The position numbers and the translations under genes are program-made. Source: Hymenopus coronatus (taxonomy: Eukaryota; Arthropoda; Insecta; Mantodea; Hymenopodidae). Taken from it: DNA of 64,000 bases. The notes under the pieces are model-generated. The model had not been told where the DNA came from and did no database searches. It worked only from the letters and a program-made list of their open reading frames with translations. This document shows positions 63,001 through 64,000 of the stretch, in pieces (the stretch's first letter is position 1; every line of letters begins with the position of its first letter). The stretch spans positions 74,970,696 through 75,034,695 of the forward strand of contig CM060884.1 in assembly GCA_030762935.1 (NCBI GenBank), written 5' to 3'.

Positions 63001-64000
63001 AACCAGTGTATTGTTGACATGTGCTAGTAACTATGGGCCAGTTCAGAATATAGACCAGACTGTATCTTTATTACCAGTGAATTGTTAACATGTGCTTGTA
63101 ACTATGGGCCAGTTCAGAATATAGACCAGACTGTATCTTTATTACCAGTGTATTGTTAACATGTGCTTGTAACTATGGCCAGTTCAGAATATAGACCAGA
63201 CTGTATATTTATAACCAGTGTATTGTTAACATGTGCTTGTAACTATGGGCCAGTTCAGAATATAGACCAGACTGTATCTTTATAACCAGTGTATTGTTAA
63301 CATGTGCTTGTAACTATGGGCCAGTTCAGAATATATACCAGACTGTACCTTTATAACCAGTGTATTGTTGACATGTGCTTGTAACTATGGGCCAGTTCAG
63401 AATATAGACCAGACTGTATCTTTATAACCAGTGTATTGTTGACATGTGCTTGTAACTATGGGCCAGTTCAGAATATAGACCAGACTGTATCTTTATAACC
63501 AGTGTATTGTTGACATATGCTTGTAACTATGGGCCAGTTCAGAATATAGACCAGACTGTATCTTTATAACCAGTGTATTGTTAAAATGTGCTTGTAACTA
63601 TGGGCCAGTTCAGAATATAGACCAGACTGTATCTTTATAACCAGTGTATTGTTAACCTGTGCTTGTAACTATGGGCCAGTTCAGAATATAGACCAGACTG
63701 TATCTTTATAACCAGTGTATTGTTAACATGTGCCAGTAAATATGGACCAGTTCAGAATATAGACCAGACTGTATCTTTATAACCAGTGTATTGTTAACAT
63801 GTGCTTGTAACTATGGACCCGTTCAGAATATAGACCAGACTGTATCTTTATAACCAGTGTATTGTTAACATGCACTTGTAACTATGGGCCAGTTCAGAAT
63901 ATAGACCAGACTGTATCTTTATAACCAGTGTATTGTTGACATGTGCTTGTAACTATGGGCCAGTTCAGAATATAGACCAGACTGTATCTTTATAACCAGT
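57200..64000 (+). repeat. 63-monomer periodicity (4,472 bp) at right end
   Basis: Markers pair at 4,472 bp: GAATATATATCAG 57,651/62,123; GTAACCTTGG 58,272/62,744; the 70-bp monomer 58,701/63,173; CATGCACTTG 59,397/63,869. The size is 63 x 71 minus one. The second copy continues beyond the window. Confidence 0.8.

Larger units (their letters stand above)
17970..64000 (+). repeat. 71-bp satellite array, about 648 monomers
   Basis: A single head-to-tail array that runs off the window. A consensus-like monomer is at 20,285-20,355: 71 bp, 26 G+C. Key blocks, counting CATGTG as 1, are CTTGTAACTATGGG (7-20), CCAGTTCAGAATATA (21-35), GACCAGACTGTATC (36-49) and AACCAGTGTATTGTTAA (55-71). Most monomers differ from it by zero to four bases. 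The period is very stable: 610 monomers between 19,873 and 63,173 occupy 43,300 bp, 10 short of 610 x 71, and the recurrent 70-bp variant explains most of the loss. No transposon, inversion or gene was seen inside. No CENP-B box is visible in the monomer. Confidence 0.98.

Noticed and set aside
17970..64000. CRISPR-like array of repeats
   Set aside because: There are no unique spacers; the whole 71-bp unit repeats, and the context is eukaryotic.
17970..64000. CENP-B box or telomeric motif in the satellite
   Set aside because: The consensus monomer contains neither a TTCGTTGGAAACGGGA-like box nor TTAGG-type repeats.

Overview
The window is non-genic eukaryotic DNA with no convincing intact host gene. 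Degraded mariner/Tc1 transposase pieces, the 3' end of a non-LTR retrotransposon, tRNA-derived SINEs, AT-rich unique sequence and the absence of any operon-like coding point to an animal, most likely an arthropod (insect). The species cannot be named from the sequence alone. The window has two very different halves.

Left part (1-17,969): a mosaic of dispersed repeats. The dominant component is an unclassified, non-coding element of about 0.8-0.9 kb, called RepA here (unrelated to the rDNA retrotransposon R1). It occurs in both orientations, whole or broken, roughly 20 times. Other material sits in or between RepA copies: three mariner relics (143-508, 5,150-5,515, 16,560-17,098), a 3' LINE fragment (9,590-10,487), and an 876-bp SINE-like insertion (5,920-6,795) with six tandem copies of a 92-bp piece and a 13-bp target-site duplication. 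There is also a 33-copy, 47-bp minisatellite that grew inside one RepA copy (11,777-13,330), a second SINE with a tRNA-Val-like head (17,098-17,343), and a fold-back element (17,349-17,510). A few 200-700 bp stretches between repeats could not be assigned.

Right part (17,970-64,000, running off the window): one uninterrupted satellite array of a 71-bp, about 37% GC monomer, all in one orientation, about 648 copies, with no transposon insertion seen. Monomers differ by single-base variants, and these variants recur at exact multiples of 71 bp. This shows higher-order organisation built by nested segmental duplications of 426, 1,490, 2,202, 2,485, 4,472, about 5,395 and 6,246 bp (6, 21, 31, 35, 63, 76 and 88 monomers). 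The left edge carries shorter 68-bp monomers and lacks some interior variant classes, as expected at the decaying edge of an array homogenised by unequal crossing-over.

The layout, a transposon-dense flank passing abruptly into a pure satellite, is that of a pericentromeric or other heterochromatic boundary; this is inference. The most unusual items are the multi-scale duplication history of the 71-bp satellite, the B-box-bearing segment amplified inside a SINE insertion, and the minisatellite born from a RepA fragment whose unit pairs a 14-bp palindrome with a G-rich block.
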